DNA from: Flagellimonas sp. CMM7
GTDB taxonomy: Bacteria > Bacteroidota > Bacteroidia > Flavobacteriales > Flavobacteriaceae
Direction: 5' to 3'
Assembly: GCF_021390195.1 (NCBI RefSeq)
Contig: NZ_CP090003.1
Location: forward strand, 1,228,001 to 1,292,000
Length of the DNA stretch: 64,000 nucleotides
In this document: positions 17,073 to 26,221 of the stretch, piece by piece
Layout: the number at the start of each line of letters is the position of its first letter
Position numbering within the stretch: the stretch's first letter is position 1
Program-made: the position numbers and the translations under genes
The notes under the pieces: model-generated
What the model saw: only the letters and a program-made list of their open reading frames with translations
Databases searched by the model: none
Told to the model about the DNA's origin: nothing

Positions 17073-18656
17073 ATGTATTACAAAATAGGGGTTGATGTTG
17101 GAGGTACCAATACGGATGCTGTATTGGTGTCACATACCAATGAAATATTGGCCAAAACCAAGCAGACAACAACACTAGATGTTAGCACTGGCATTAAGAA
17201 TGCTATTGATGCTGTTATTTCCCAAGATAAGATTCCAAAAGAGGATATCAAATATGTCATGTTGGGTACAACACATTGCACAAATGCGCTGGTGGAACGA
17301 AAAGAATTGAACAAAATTGGAGCTATTAGAATAGGCCTTCCAGCAAGCAGTTCCATACCGACTATGGCAGATTTCCCTAAAGACCTGAAAGCACTTCTAG
17401 GAAAACATAATTATATGGTACATGGTGGATATGAATTTGATGGTCGACTGATTAGTCCCTTGAACGAGGAAGAAGTAAAAAAATGTCTTCATGAAATGAA
17501 GGGTCAAGTAGAGTCTTTGGCCATTACTGGCATTTTTTCCAAAACCCTGCCCGATCAAGAATTACAGGTAGCTGCCTGGGCCAAGGAAATTTTGGGTAAA
17601 GGTGTAAGAACAAGTTGTTCCCATCAACTTGGTGGGCTAGGCTTGTTAGAACGTGAAAACGCCGCCATTTTAAATGCAGCACTGCAAGGCGTAGCTTCTA
17701 AAATGGTGAATGCGTTTAAAGATACAGTGCATGGTTTAGGTCTATCCTCGCAATTGTTCATTGGTCAAAATGATGGCACCCTTATGTCATTGGACCAAGT
17801 ACAAGACTATCCAGTACTCACAATTTCTTCCGGACCTACCAACAGTATTCGCGGTGCGGGAGCGCTGTCAAAAGTAGAAAATGGCATTGTAATAGATGTT
17901 GGGGGAACTACCTCTGATGGAGGCGTATTGGTCAACTTTTTTCCTAGGGAAAGCACGCAGGCAGCTCAAATAGGGGGAGTTCTTACAAATTTTAGAATGC
18001 CAGATGTCGTAGCGGTTGGAATTGGCGGGGGTACCATTGTCAGGTTTTCGGGTAATAAATGTCATCTGGGTCCAGATTCGGTTGGGTATAGACTTAAGGA
18101 AAAAGCCATAGCATTTGAAGGCGATACATTAACCCTTTCTGATTTCTTTTTGGCTAACAAGGAATTGGAAATAGAAGATGCTGAAAAAGCATCAAACCTG
18201 ATTGAAGTAATAGAAAAAATTACAAAAAAAACATTTACAGAAGCTCTATCCGAAGTGAAGCATCAGATTCAAATAACTATTGAAAAGTTAGTTGACAAGC
18301 TAAAAACAGATTCCAAAGAAATTCCTGTAATTGCCTGCGGTGGCGGATCATTCTTGTTGCCCAAAGAAATTAACGGTGCTTCTAGCGTAATTTTTCCGGA
18401 ACACTTGGAAGTGGCCAACGCATTCGGTGCTTGTATTGCTCAAATAGGCTGTGAGGAAGAAATGGTGATCAACACTATGCAAAAAGATGAAAGCAAAGCC
18501 TTGGAAAAACTACTACAAAAGGTCAAAATTGAGTTATTGAAAAACGGAGCGTTTGAAGATAGCATCAATGTACTGGCAAAAGAATCAATACCCTTAGCCT
18601 ATCTTCCTGGAGCTGTTAAACTGAAAGTGAAGCTTTGTGGAGATTTGTTAAGGTAA
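17073..18656 (+). CDS. Short hydantoinase/oxoprolinase family protein (second HyuA-like)
   Basis: 527 residues, the short HyuA-type form. ATPase motifs are GVDVGGTNTDAVLV at the N-terminus, GTTHCTNALVERK near residue 67 and IDVGGTTSDGGVL near 272. A further Gly-rich GIGGGTIVRF lies near 314 and IACGGGSFLL near 420. It lacks the C-terminal region of the 687-residue HyuA upstream. Its partner is probably the DUF917 protein rather than HyuB. It ends the hydantoin-type transcription unit; no obvious terminator follows. Confidence 0.88.
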   Translation: MYYKIGVDVGGTNTDAVLVSHTNEILAKTKQTTTLDVSTGIKNAIDAVISQDKIPKEDIKYVMLGTTHCTNALVERKELNKIGAIRIGLPASSSIPTMADFPKDLKALLGKHNYMVHGGYEFDGRLISPLNEEEVKKCLHEMKGQVESLAITGIFSKTLPDQELQVAAWAKEILGKGVRTSCSHQLGGLGLLERENAAILNAALQGVASKMVNAFKDTVHGLGLSSQLFIGQNDGTLMSLDQVQDYPVLTISSGPTNSIRGAGALSKVENGIVIDVGGTTSDGGVLVNFFPRESTQAAQIGGVLTNFRMPDVVAVGIGGGTIVRFSGNKCHLGPDSVGYRLKEKAIAFEGDTLTLSDFFLANKELEIEDAEKASNLIEVIEKITKKTFTEALSEVKHQIQITIEKLVDKLKTDSKEIPVIACGGGSFLLPKEINGASSVIFPEHLEVANAFGACIAQIGCEEEMVINTMQKDESKALEKLLQKVKIELLKNGAFEDSINVLAKESIPLAYLPGAVKLKVKLCGDLLR

Positions 18657-19049
18657 TGGATATTCTAAAAAAATACATTTGGTGTATGCATAGGTATTAG
18701 CGTGAACAGCTATAACCGCAAGTATTAAGTTATAAGGAACTATCTATACTAACTTTAAAAGTCTCATTTAAACTCCTTAATGGGAACGTTTTTCGCAACT
18801 ACTTCTACAAACAATTGGGTGTATTTAATCCCACTTTTGTTTAAACTTTCTCAACGTCCACCGAAAGGTCAACATTAATGACTTAAATTACTAAAAAAAT
18901 GTCCCTAGATTCTTGGTCTAGTGAATTTAACTAAAAATCAAAAATGGCACTTAATGACTAGTCAAATGAGTGCAAATCGGTTCAATTGGTATTAGTTTTT
19001 GGAGGATATTGGGTTAATTTTAAAATTATGTTGTATTAATGTTGTACTA
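18657..19049. other. Non-coding stretch, nothing recognised
   Basis: About 390 nt of A/T-rich sequence between the hydantoin module and the tRNA terminator. No frame of credible length, RNA gene or clear hairpin with a T-run was seen. Confidence 0.5.
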
Positions 19050-19081
19050 AAATAAAAAAAGCCGACTCTTAAAAGTCGGCT
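19050..19081 (-). terminator. Rho-independent terminator of tRNA-Leu
   Basis: Read on the minus strand, AGCCGACT pairs with AGTCGGCT around a short A/T loop (19060-19081), followed directly by seven T and TATTTTAG. It lies 13 nt past the tRNA 3' end. On the plus strand the hairpin lacks a T-run, so it is one-directional. Confidence 0.85.
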
Positions 19082-19093
19082 TAAGCCTTGCTG

Positions 19094-19175
19094 TGCGGGC
19101 GGAGAGACTCGAACTCTCACACCTTGCGGCACTAGATCCTAAGTCTAGCGTGTCTACCAATTCCACCACGCCCGC
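19094..19175 (-). tRNA. tRNA-Leu (anticodon UAG)
   Basis: The minus strand folds as an 82-nt class II tRNA. The acceptor stem GCGGGCG/CGCCCGC carries discriminator A, and TGGTGGAATTGGTAGACACG gives the D-arm. The anticodon stem CTAGA/TCTAG holds loop CTTAGGA with anticodon TAG, a long variable arm TGCCGCAAGGTGT follows, and GAGAGTTCGAGTCTCTC forms the T-arm. CCA is not encoded. It reads leucine CUA and related codons. Confidence 0.95.
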
Positions 19176-19185
19176 AAAAGGAGTG

Positions 19186-19215
19186 CAAATATAAATCAAT
19201 TTTCGGATTTGCAAA
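19186..19215 (-). promoter_or_regulatory. Bacteroidetes-type promoter of tRNA-Leu
   Basis: On the minus strand TTTG (19212-19215) is followed after 18 nt by a perfect TATATTTG (-7 consensus TAnnTTTG, 19186-19193), ending about 10 nt before the tRNA 5' end. Spacing and both boxes match the known Bacteroidetes sigma-ABfr promoter pattern. Confidence 0.75.
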
Positions 19216-19270
19216 TACACTATTTTAAAAACTTGTTTTTTGTACTTTTAGTGCCCTTTTAAAACTTTAC

Positions 19271-20659
19271 ATGGAACAAATCAAAGAATACATCACAACG
19301 CATAAAGATCGATTTATTTCTGAATTGGTCGAATTACTTAAAATACCATCAATTAGTGCTGATGCCGCTTTTTCCAAAGATGTTTTAGAAACCGCCAAAA
19401 TGGTTGAGAAATCTCTTATAGCTGCTGGCTGCGACAAAACAGAAATCTGCAAAACAAAAGGCTATCCTGTTGTTTACGGAGAGAAAATCATAGACCCTAG
19501 TCTACCTACAGTACTTGTTTATGGACATTATGATGTGCAACCGCCAGATCCAATGGAGTTATGGACTTCACCTCCATTTGAGCCCGTCATCAAAAAAACG
19601 GAATTGCATCCAGAAGGCGCAATTTTTGCTAGAGGAGCTTGTGACGATAAAGGCCAAATGTTCATGCATGTTAAAGCTGTTGAATTTATGATCAAGAACG
19701 ATGTTTTACCATGTAATGTAAAACTCATGATTGAAGGCGAGGAAGAAGTGGGAAGCGATAGTTTGGCAGACTTCCTTACCGAACACAAAGAAAAACTATC
19801 AAATGATATCATTCTTATCTCTGACACAGGAATGATTGCAAATGATGTTCCTTCCATAACAACAGGGTTAAGAGGTTTGAGCTATGTTGAAGTAGAAGTT
19901 ACCGGCCCCAATCGTGATCTCCACTCAGGAATATATGGTGGAGCCGTACCCAATCCCATCAACGTCTTAAATAAAATGATCGCCTCTTTACATGATGAAA
20001 ACAATCATATTACCATTCCAGGTTTTTATGATAGGGTTGAGGAAGTTTCAGCTGCGGAGCGTGCAGAAATGGCAAAAGCACCATTTAATTTAGATGATTA
20101 TAAAAAAGCTTTGGATATAGCTGATGTTCAAGGTGAAAAAGGATTTACAACTTCAGAAAGATATTCTATTCGACCTACTTTGGACGTTAATGGAATCTGG
20201 GGTGGATATACTGGCGAAGGTGCAAAAACTGTAATTGCCAGCAAAGCCTATGCAAAAATTTCCATGCGTTTGGTCCCTGATCAAGATCCTGATGAAATCA
20301 CCGAATTGTTCACCACACATTTTGAATCCATTGCTCCAAAAGGCGTGAAGGTTAAGGTGACGCCACATCATGGCGGGCTTCCTTACGTCACCAATATGGA
20401 CAGCATAGGTTATCAGGCGGCGGCAAAAGCCTATGAAACTACCTTTAATAAAACACCTATCCCGGAAAGAACAGGCGGAAGCATTCCTATTGTTGCCCTT
20501 TTTGAACAAGTTTTAGAAAGTAAGACCATTTTAATGGGCTTTGGCTTGGATAGTGATGCCATTCACTCCCCTAATGAACACTTTGGTGTTTGGAATTATC
20601 TAAAAGGGATTGAGACCATTCCATACTTTTATAAATACTTTACAGAGCTTACTAAATAA
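19271..20659 (+). CDS. M20 family metallo-dipeptidase
   Basis: 462 residues, the CNDP/PepV-like length. All five di-zinc ligand contexts are visible: VYGHYDVQP (His, about 85), GACDDKGQ (bridging Asp, about 123), IEGEEEVGS (Glu pair, about 157), ISDTGM (Asp) and IHSPNEHF (His, about 432). The dimerisation or lid domain lies between, with the substrate-contact segment GPNRDLHSGIYGG. It should hydrolyse dipeptides in the cytoplasm, as no signal peptide is present. It resembles dipeptidases more than the smaller N-carbamoyl-amino-acid amidohydrolases of hydantoin pathways, although it lies near such a cluster. Confidence 0.92.
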   Translation: MEQIKEYITTHKDRFISELVELLKIPSISADAAFSKDVLETAKMVEKSLIAAGCDKTEICKTKGYPVVYGEKIIDPSLPTVLVYGHYDVQPPDPMELWTSPPFEPVIKKTELHPEGAIFARGACDDKGQMFMHVKAVEFMIKNDVLPCNVKLMIEGEEEVGSDSLADFLTEHKEKLSNDIILISDTGMIANDVPSITTGLRGLSYVEVEVTGPNRDLHSGIYGGAVPNPINVLNKMIASLHDENNHITIPGFYDRVEEVSAAERAEMAKAPFNLDDYKKALDIADVQGEKGFTTSERYSIRPTLDVNGIWGGYTGEGAKTVIASKAYAKISMRLVPDQDPDEITELFTTHFESIAPKGVKVKVTPHHGGLPYVTNMDSIGYQAAAKAYETTFNKTPIPERTGGSIPIVALFEQVLESKTILMGFGLDSDAIHSPNEHFGVWNYLKGIETIPYFYKYFTELTK

Positions 20660-20702
20660 ACGTTAAACCCCTGATTTTAGGGATTTTCTTGTAACAAATC
20701 AA

Positions 20703-20747
20703 TAGTGTTTGCGTTCTAATAGTCTATCAAACTTAAAACGAACACTA
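20703..20747. promoter_or_regulatory. Inverted repeat just upstream of the DUF4407 gene
   Basis: TAGTGTT (20703-20709) and AACACTA (20741-20747) form a perfect pair, extended by GCGTT/AAACG with one bulge, ending 2 nt before the ATG. It could be an operator or a 5'-UTR hairpin. Functional meaning is inferred only from position. Confidence 0.3.
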
Positions 20748-20749
20748 TC

Positions 20750-21850
20750 ATGTTACAACGCTTTTTTATTTTCTGCTCGGGAGCGGACACCCAAATTTTA
20801 GAAACTTGCTCTAATGGGGAACGCAACAAATATGCTGGTATAGGCGCTACTGTTTTCTTTACAGCCGTAATGGCCTTTATTGCCAGCGGGTATGCCCTTT
20901 ATACCGTTTTTGACAATGTATTTACTTCCATTTTCTTTGGATTGATTTGGGGCCTGTTGATTTTTAACTTGGACCGCTATATTGTTTCAACCATAAAAAA
21001 ACGTGATAATTTTAAAAGTGAATTGCTACAAGCAGCACCAAGGATTATTCTTGCTATCATCATCGCCATTGTCATTTCCAAACCTCTTGAAATGAAGATT
21101 TTTGAAAAGGAAATCAATCAAGTCCTCTTGGAAGAAAAAAATGCCATGACCTTGGCCAATCAAGAACAGATAGCCTTACAATACAATCCTAAAATTGAAA
21201 GCTTAAACCAAGAAATTTCAAGGTTAAAAAATGAGGTAGTGAACAAAGAAGCGGAAACCAATGCACTTTATGACACCTACATTTCAGAAGCTGAGGGTAC
21301 GGCAGGCACTGGTCTTTTGGGAAAAGGGCCCGTTTATAAGGAAAAACGCGAAAAACATGATGCTTTTTTGGCTGAATTAAGACAATTAAAAGAGGGTAAT
21401 GCACAGAAAATAAGTGCACTAGAAACTCAAATTGCAAACCTAGGTTCAGATTATACCGCGGCGGTAACCAATTCTCAACCTATCATTGATGGTTTTGATG
21501 GACTTATGGCCCGTATCAATGCATTGGGCAAATTACCCTGGCTACCTTCATTTTTTATTTTTCTGTTGTTTTTGGCCATTGAAACCGCCCCTATCATTGC
21601 TAAATTACTGGCACCAAAAGGTGAATACGATTATAAGTTTGAGGAGCAAGAAAGTGTAGTTGCCACTTGGGTTACCCAAAAAGTTGCACAACGCAAGCTT
21701 TTATTCTCCACTGATGGTGAACTCAATCAGAAGATTTATGAGGACATTAAAAATGAGGAAGAACTGTATCGCTATAAAAAAGAAAAGGCTCAAGAGCTGC
21801 TTAAATTACAAGCAGATTCATTTCATAAAGTACAGATAAAAGGGTTGTAA
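20750..21850 (+). CDS. DUF4407 membrane protein
   Basis: 366 residues. The N-terminal FFIFCSGADTQILETCSNGERNKYAGIGATVFFTA region is the family signature. Two membrane segments lie at about 34-75, LIFNLDRYIVSTIKKRD follows, and a third helix sits near 95-112. A long charged coiled-coil (about 120-230) comes next, then a fourth helix near 265-285 and a cytoplasmic tail. The function of DUF4407 is unknown; the topology (paired membrane segments around an extracytoplasmic or cytoplasmic coil) suggests a membrane scaffold or stress protein. It appears monocistronic, with no operon partner within 250 nt. Confidence 0.85.
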   Translation: MLQRFFIFCSGADTQILETCSNGERNKYAGIGATVFFTAVMAFIASGYALYTVFDNVFTSIFFGLIWGLLIFNLDRYIVSTIKKRDNFKSELLQAAPRIILAIIIAIVISKPLEMKIFEKEINQVLLEEKNAMTLANQEQIALQYNPKIESLNQEISRLKNEVVNKEAETNALYDTYISEAEGTAGTGLLGKGPVYKEKREKHDAFLAELRQLKEGNAQKISALETQIANLGSDYTAAVTNSQPIIDGFDGLMARINALGKLPWLPSFFIFLLFLAIETAPIIAKLLAPKGEYDYKFEEQESVVATWVTQKVAQRKLLFSTDGELNQKIYEDIKNEEELYRYKKEKAQELLKLQADSFHKVQIKGL

Positions 21851-22117
21851 CTGGCTTTGTGAGTTGAACAATTTTAATCTCTTTCCTAATTTGTTAATGC
21901 ATGACTTTCATTCATCAATTAGCCCTTGAATCTTAGCTTAAAATTCCCGAACTTCACTTATCGTAGGATATAAATCATTAAAACGAATTCATATCCTTTT
22001 AGTTAGGTGCAATTAGCCAATAAATTCAACATGTCATTTATTATTTAACAACCCTGGCATTATAATAATCTATTGACAAATTTCACGTTTGCTATTATAT
22101 ACAATACTATTCTGAAC

Positions 22118-23563
22118 ATGAAAGCATCAATCAAATTAACCGTACTTTCATTAGGATTAATAATCTTAGGATGCAAAGAACTTCCCGATTCCAAATTGGA
22201 TTTGGATATAGGGAAAATTGAAAATGGTTTAATTACAACTGCTACAGTAAATAACAAAAATGGTGAGTTCAGCATCTATGAACGAATGGAATACTATGGC
22301 GTTCCTGGCGTTAGCATTGCAGTGATAGAAAAAGACACGGTCCGAATAAAAAAAGGATATGGAGTTCGAAATGTTGAACTAAAAGATTCTATTGATTCCA
22401 ATACTATGTTTCAAGCTGCATCTGTAAGCAAGCCATTAACTTGTCTCGCGATATTAAAAATGGTAGAGGCTAATTTGATAGCCTTAGATTCAGATGTAAA
22501 TATGTACCTAAGAGATTGGAAAATAGACTATTCAAATTACAAGGATTCTACTAAAGTAACTTTACGTCAACTACTATCGCATAAATCTGGACTAACAGTA
22601 GGTGGATTTCAAGGATACAAAAACCATGATAGTCTTCCTGATTTAATAAGTATTTTGAACGGAACTAATCCAGCAAATAATGATATGGTCAAGTTAAAAT
22701 TTGAACCTGGTACAGATTGGTCTTATTCTGGGGGTGGATACGTCGTTATTCAAAAACTCATCGAAGATGTTTCGGGTAAAGGATATCCCGATGTAATGGA
22801 CTCATTAGTATTGAAACCCTTAAAAATGAATTCAAGCTTTTTCAATCCAGCTTTTGAGGACAAAAGCAAAAATGTAGCTGTCGGATATAATTATGACAAA
22901 AGTAAGGTTGATAATGGGTGGAGGTTTTATCCAGAACTAGCTGCGGCAGGCTTATGGACGAATCCTTCTGATATATTAAAATTTATTAAGGCAATTGGTG
23001 ACTCTCTAAATGAGAAACCGAATAGCTATCTAACTGATGAAAGTGCTAAGATAATGTTAGACTTAGGCTTTTTTGTTGATGACAAGGAAAATCCAACGGT
23101 ATTTTCCTTTCGTGGAACAAACAAAGGGTATCGTTGCGAATTTATTGGATTTACAGAAAATGACAATTGCAATGGAGCAATGGTAATGACAAATTCATAT
23201 GCAAGCAGATATTTAATCCAGGAAATTTTGAGATCAATCGCAAGTCACTATGATTGGAGATATCCTTTTGCGAAAGAAATAGTCGAATTTACGCAAGATA
23301 TAGACAATGATAACCTTATAAACTATTTTGAAGGTCAATATCAATATGCAGAAAGCAAATATATCATCTCATTAAAACCAAGTGACAGTCTGTTATTAAT
23401 GAATAGGCATTGGAATGGGAACTTTTCCTATTTAACTCAAATTTCTGACAGTATATTCATTGACACATCTACATTAAGTGAATATAAGTTTGCTTTCAAT
23501 CAAGAAAGTAATAATGTAACGCTCATAATCAATAATAAACGAGAGTATCGAAAAATAAGGTAA
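22118..23563 (+). CDS. Lipoprotein of the serine beta-lactamase-like family
   Basis: About 481 residues from the ATG at 22118; a TTG-initiated extension to 22073 would bury the signal sequence and is rejected. LSLGLIILGC is a good lipobox. The nucleophile motif SxxK appears in FQAASVSKPLTCL, and a Tyr-x-Gly segment in WSYSGGGYVVIQ takes the second-motif position. The C-terminal ~100 residues form an extra beta-rich domain (YFEGQYQYAESKYIISL onward), as in many PF00144 proteins. Predicted periplasmic or surface hydrolase of unknown substrate. It ends in the same kind of palindromic tail as the 2997-5802 accessory genes, suggesting shared mobility. Confidence 0.85.
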   Translation: MKASIKLTVLSLGLIILGCKELPDSKLDLDIGKIENGLITTATVNNKNGEFSIYERMEYYGVPGVSIAVIEKDTVRIKKGYGVRNVELKDSIDSNTMFQAASVSKPLTCLAILKMVEANLIALDSDVNMYLRDWKIDYSNYKDSTKVTLRQLLSHKSGLTVGGFQGYKNHDSLPDLISILNGTNPANNDMVKLKFEPGTDWSYSGGGYVVIQKLIEDVSGKGYPDVMDSLVLKPLKMNSSFFNPAFEDKSKNVAVGYNYDKSKVDNGWRFYPELAAAGLWTNPSDILKFIKAIGDSLNEKPNSYLTDESAKIMLDLGFFVDDKENPTVFSFRGTNKGYRCEFIGFTENDNCNGAMVMTNSYASRYLIQEILRSIASHYDWRYPFAKEIVEFTQDIDNDNLINYFEGQYQYAESKYIISLKPSDSLLLMNRHWNGNFSYLTQISDSIFIDTSTLSEYKFAFNQESNNVTLIINNKREYRKIR

Positions 23564-23583
23564 GAACCAACAGCACCTAACAA

Positions 23584-23695
23584 TGTATAACGCCCATTGC
23601 GGCGGATGTTGGTTAAATGAATCTGTTTTCCTATAAAAAATAATCCTATTTAGCCGAAAAAACGTAAATTCAAAATCGCAACGGAACGTTATACA
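23584..23695. repeat. Palindromic tail after the second beta-lactamase-like gene
   Basis: TGTATAACG (23584-23592) pairs perfectly with CGTTATACA (23687-23695), enclosing about 94 nt. The left arm is preceded by CTAACAA, giving the CAA-TGTATAA layout seen after the accessory genes at 3347, 4309 and 5741. Confidence 0.6.
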
Positions 23696-23811
23696 AAACG
23701 ATAAGTGTAGTCCCTTCCAATTTGCCATTTGGCGTCAATCCACCATCCCTTTTTTAGACACTTTGACTTTGCCTAGTGCAGACATGCTCAGGATGACAAT
23801 AGAGCGTGAAG

Positions 23812-24681
23812 TCAGATATTAATCTTGGAGTAAGCCTTTAAAGCAACAGCAAGGCTGTCCTTCCAATGTGGGATCTCCAATTCAAAAGTATTCTTGATTT
23901 TAGACTTATCCAGAACACTAAACTTTGGGCGTTCGGCAGGCATAGGATACTCAGTGGAAAGAATTGGTTTTAAATCAATATTAATTTTGTAGTTATCAAA
24001 AATAGCTTTTGCAAAATCATACCAACTTGCCACACCTTCATTACTGTAATTATAAACGCCATATTCTATACTGTGTGCTTTTATAATATGAAGAACCACC
24101 TTAGCTAAATCCAGTGCATAGGTTGGAGTCCCAACTTGATCATAGACCACGGAAAGTTGATCTCTTTCACTTCCTAACTTTAACATGGTCTTCATAAAGT
24201 TGTGTCCAAACTCTGAGTATAACCAAGAAGTTCTAATAATAAAATGCTCTTCAACATTATTTATAATAGCGCGTTCACCCTTATACTTGGTATCGCCATA
24301 AAAACCTATAGGCCTAGCAATATCTTCTTCTAAATATGGGGTGTTCAGGAATCCATCAAAAACAAAATCCGTAGAGATATGGATTAATATGGTTTTACTT
24401 TCATTACAGTTCATGGCCAAATTGCGAGCTCCCGTAACATTTACCCTGTACGCTAAATCATTCTCAGCTTCCGCCTTGTCTACATTCGTAAATGCCGCAC
24501 AATTAATACAATAAGCATAGTCTGAAGAAACAAGCTCTCGTCGCACCTCATCAAAATCCGTGATATCCAATTCTGAAGAAGATTTAAACACAAAATCCAA
24601 GTCTTTTTCATGTCCGTTAGAAACGAGGGACTTAAAAGTGCTTCCTAATTGTCCAGATGCTCCTGTAACCAATATCTTCAT
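23812..24681 (-). CDS. rmlD: dTDP-4-dehydrorhamnose reductase
   Basis: 289 residues. The N-terminal nucleotide-binding loop is VTGASGQLGSTF, the INCAAFTNVDKAE segment is characteristic of RmlD, and the SDR active-site Tyr-x-x-x-Lys is in YGDTKYKGE (about residue 130). It performs the last, NAD(P)H-dependent step to dTDP-L-rhamnose. It is the last gene of the transcript rmlB-rmlA-rmlC-rmlD, 15 nt after rmlC. It borders the palindromic tail of the preceding accessory gene on its 3' side. Confidence 0.95.
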   Translation of the reverse strand: MKILVTGASGQLGSTFKSLVSNGHEKDLDFVFKSSSELDITDFDEVRRELVSSDYAYCINCAAFTNVDKAEAENDLAYRVNVTGARNLAMNCNESKTILIHISTDFVFDGFLNTPYLEEDIARPIGFYGDTKYKGERAIINNVEEHFIIRTSWLYSEFGHNFMKTMLKLGSERDQLSVVYDQVGTPTYALDLAKVVLHIIKAHSIEYGVYNYSNEGVASWYDFAKAIFDNYKINIDLKPILSTEYPMPAERPKFSVLDKSKIKNTFELEIPHWKDSLAVALKAYSKINI

Positions 24682-24696
24682 AGTATGTGTGTAAAA

Positions 24697-25245
24697 TTAA
24701 TGGGGAACGGCTTCTTTAAAAACTGGTAAAAACTTATCCTTTTCAGAAATAATTAAATCCTCTTCATTCAATATCCAATCAATATTGAATGTTGGATCGT
24801 TATAGATGATACCCCCTTCGGATGCTGCATTATAAAAGTTATCGCACTTATAAGAAAACTTGGCAGTGTCGCTTAAAGTTACAAAACCATGTGCACACCC
24901 CTTTGGAATATACATTTGTTTTTTATTGTTTGATGAAAGTAATGTTGACACCACTTGTCCAAAAGTTTTGGACTCCGGTCTTATATCAACAGCTACATCC
25001 AAAACTTCACCATCCAACACACGAACTAATTTAGCCTGAGCATGTTCTCCTTTTTGAAAATGAAGCCCCCTAAGTACTCCTTTTGAGGAAAAAGATTCAT
25101 TGTCTTGCACAAAAAATGGTTTTGCACCGGTTAATGTTTCAAATTTTTCTTGGTTGTAGCTTTCAAAAAAATATCCTCTTTTATCTTCGAACACTTTGGG
25201 TTCAATAATAAAACAACCTTCTATTTTTGTATTATGAACTTCCAT
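24697..25245 (-). CDS. rmlC: dTDP-4-dehydrorhamnose 3,5-epimerase
   Basis: 182 residues, the family length. FEDKRGYFFESYNQEKF and QDNESFSSKGVLRGLHFQKG are the classic RmlC signatures, with the catalytic His in LRGLHFQ. YIPKGCAHGFVTLSD follows in the cupin barrel. It epimerises dTDP-4-keto-6-deoxyglucose at C3 and C5. It lies 3 nt after rmlA and 15 nt before rmlD, so is clearly co-transcribed. Confidence 0.96.
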   Translation of the reverse strand: MEVHNTKIEGCFIIEPKVFEDKRGYFFESYNQEKFETLTGAKPFFVQDNESFSSKGVLRGLHFQKGEHAQAKLVRVLDGEVLDVAVDIRPESKTFGQVVSTLLSSNNKKQMYIPKGCAHGFVTLSDTAKFSYKCDNFYNAASEGGIIYNDPTFNIDWILNEEDLIISEKDKFLPVFKEAVPH

Positions 25246-25248
25246 ATT

Positions 25249-26109
25249 TTATGTCAAAGCTTCTAACAATCGTTTGCTATAACCACTCTTTAAGAATGGT
25301 TCTGTCAATTTTTTAAATTGACTTTTGGTGATGAATCCCATTTTATAGGCTGAAGATTCAATAGCACCAATTTTAAGACCCTGTCTTTCTTCAATAACTT
25401 GAACAAATTGTGAGGCTTGCATCAGCGATTGAAAAGTTCCTGTATCTAACCAAGCTGTACCCCTATCCATAATACTCACTTTTAGCTTCCCTCTTTTTAA
25501 GTATTCTTGGTTTATGTCCGTTATCTCCAACTCACCCCGCTTACTTGGCTGAATATTTTTTGCTATTTCTACCACATCATTATCATAAAAATAAATTCCT
25601 GGAACCGCATAATTGGATTTTGGTTTTGTTGGTTTTTCCTCAATCGAGATCACCTTGCCATCTTCATCAAACTCAACAACTCCATACCTTTCTGGGTCTG
25701 TAACATGGTATGCATAAATAATGCCTCCATCTGGATCATTATTGGATTGTAATAATTCTTCCAATCCTGTTCCATAGAATATATTATCCCCCAATACTAG
25801 AGCTACCTTATCATTTCCTATAAATTCTTCGCCAATGATAAAAGCTTCCGCCAGCCCGTTAGGGTGTTCTTGTACCGCATACTCAAACTTGCATCCGTAC
25901 TTTCTCCCATCACCCAACAGTCGTTGGAACATAGGCAGATCATGCGGTGTTGAGATAATCAATATTTCCCAGATTCCAGATTCAATCAATGTGGAAAGTG
26001 GGTAATAGATCATGGGTTTATCGTAGACGGGCATCAGTTGTTTGCTAACCGCCAGTGTAATGGGGTGCAATCTTGTTCCTGAGCCTCCTGCTAAAATTAT
26101 TCCTTTCAT
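25249..26109 (-). CDS. rmlA: Glucose-1-phosphate thymidylyltransferase
   Basis: 286 residues. [17 protein letters not shown] is the nucleotidyltransferase signature at the N-terminus, followed by [29 protein letters not shown] supplies a metal-binding Asp (about 110), and [16 protein letters not shown] follows in the middle domain. It makes dTDP-glucose from dTTP and glucose-1-phosphate. It is the second gene of the rml transcript, 112 nt downstream of rmlB. Confidence 0.96.
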   Translation of the reverse strand: MKGIILAGGSGTRLHPITLAVSKQLMPVYDKPMIYYPLSTLIESGIWEILIISTPHDLPMFQRLLGDGRKYGCKFEYAVQEHPNGLAEAFIIGEEFIGNDKVALVLGDNIFYGTGLEELLQSNNDPDGGIIYAYHVTDPERYGVVEFDEDGKVISIEEKPTKPKSNYAVPGIYFYDNDVVEIAKNIQPSKRGELEITDINQEYLKRGKLKVSIMDRGTAWLDTGTFQSLMQASQFVQVIEERQGLKIGAIESSAYKMGFITKSQFKKLTEPFLKSGYSKRLLEALT

Positions 26110-26221
26110 GTGTTATTTTTTATTGTTTTTCAATCGTCACATGTAATCTTTGATAATTAAAACAATCCTTGCTTTGGTGCTTAAAGATTATTTTAATCAT
26201 GTCGGTTTCATCTTTTTAGTT

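Noticed and set aside
19271..20659. M20 peptidase as the missing N-carbamoyl amino acid amidohydrolase of the hydantoin module.
   Set aside because: Its length and the lid-domain segments match dipeptidases, and a tRNA gene plus 600 nt separate it from the module.
20664..20690. Weak hairpin (CCCT/AGGG) with a T-rich tail after the M20 gene.
   Set aside because: The stem is only 4 bp; a terminator is possible but not supportable.
21965..21997. AGGATAT/ATATCCT inverted repeat downstream of the DUF4407 gene.
   Set aside because: Short stem, long loop and over 110 nt past the stop; no clear function.
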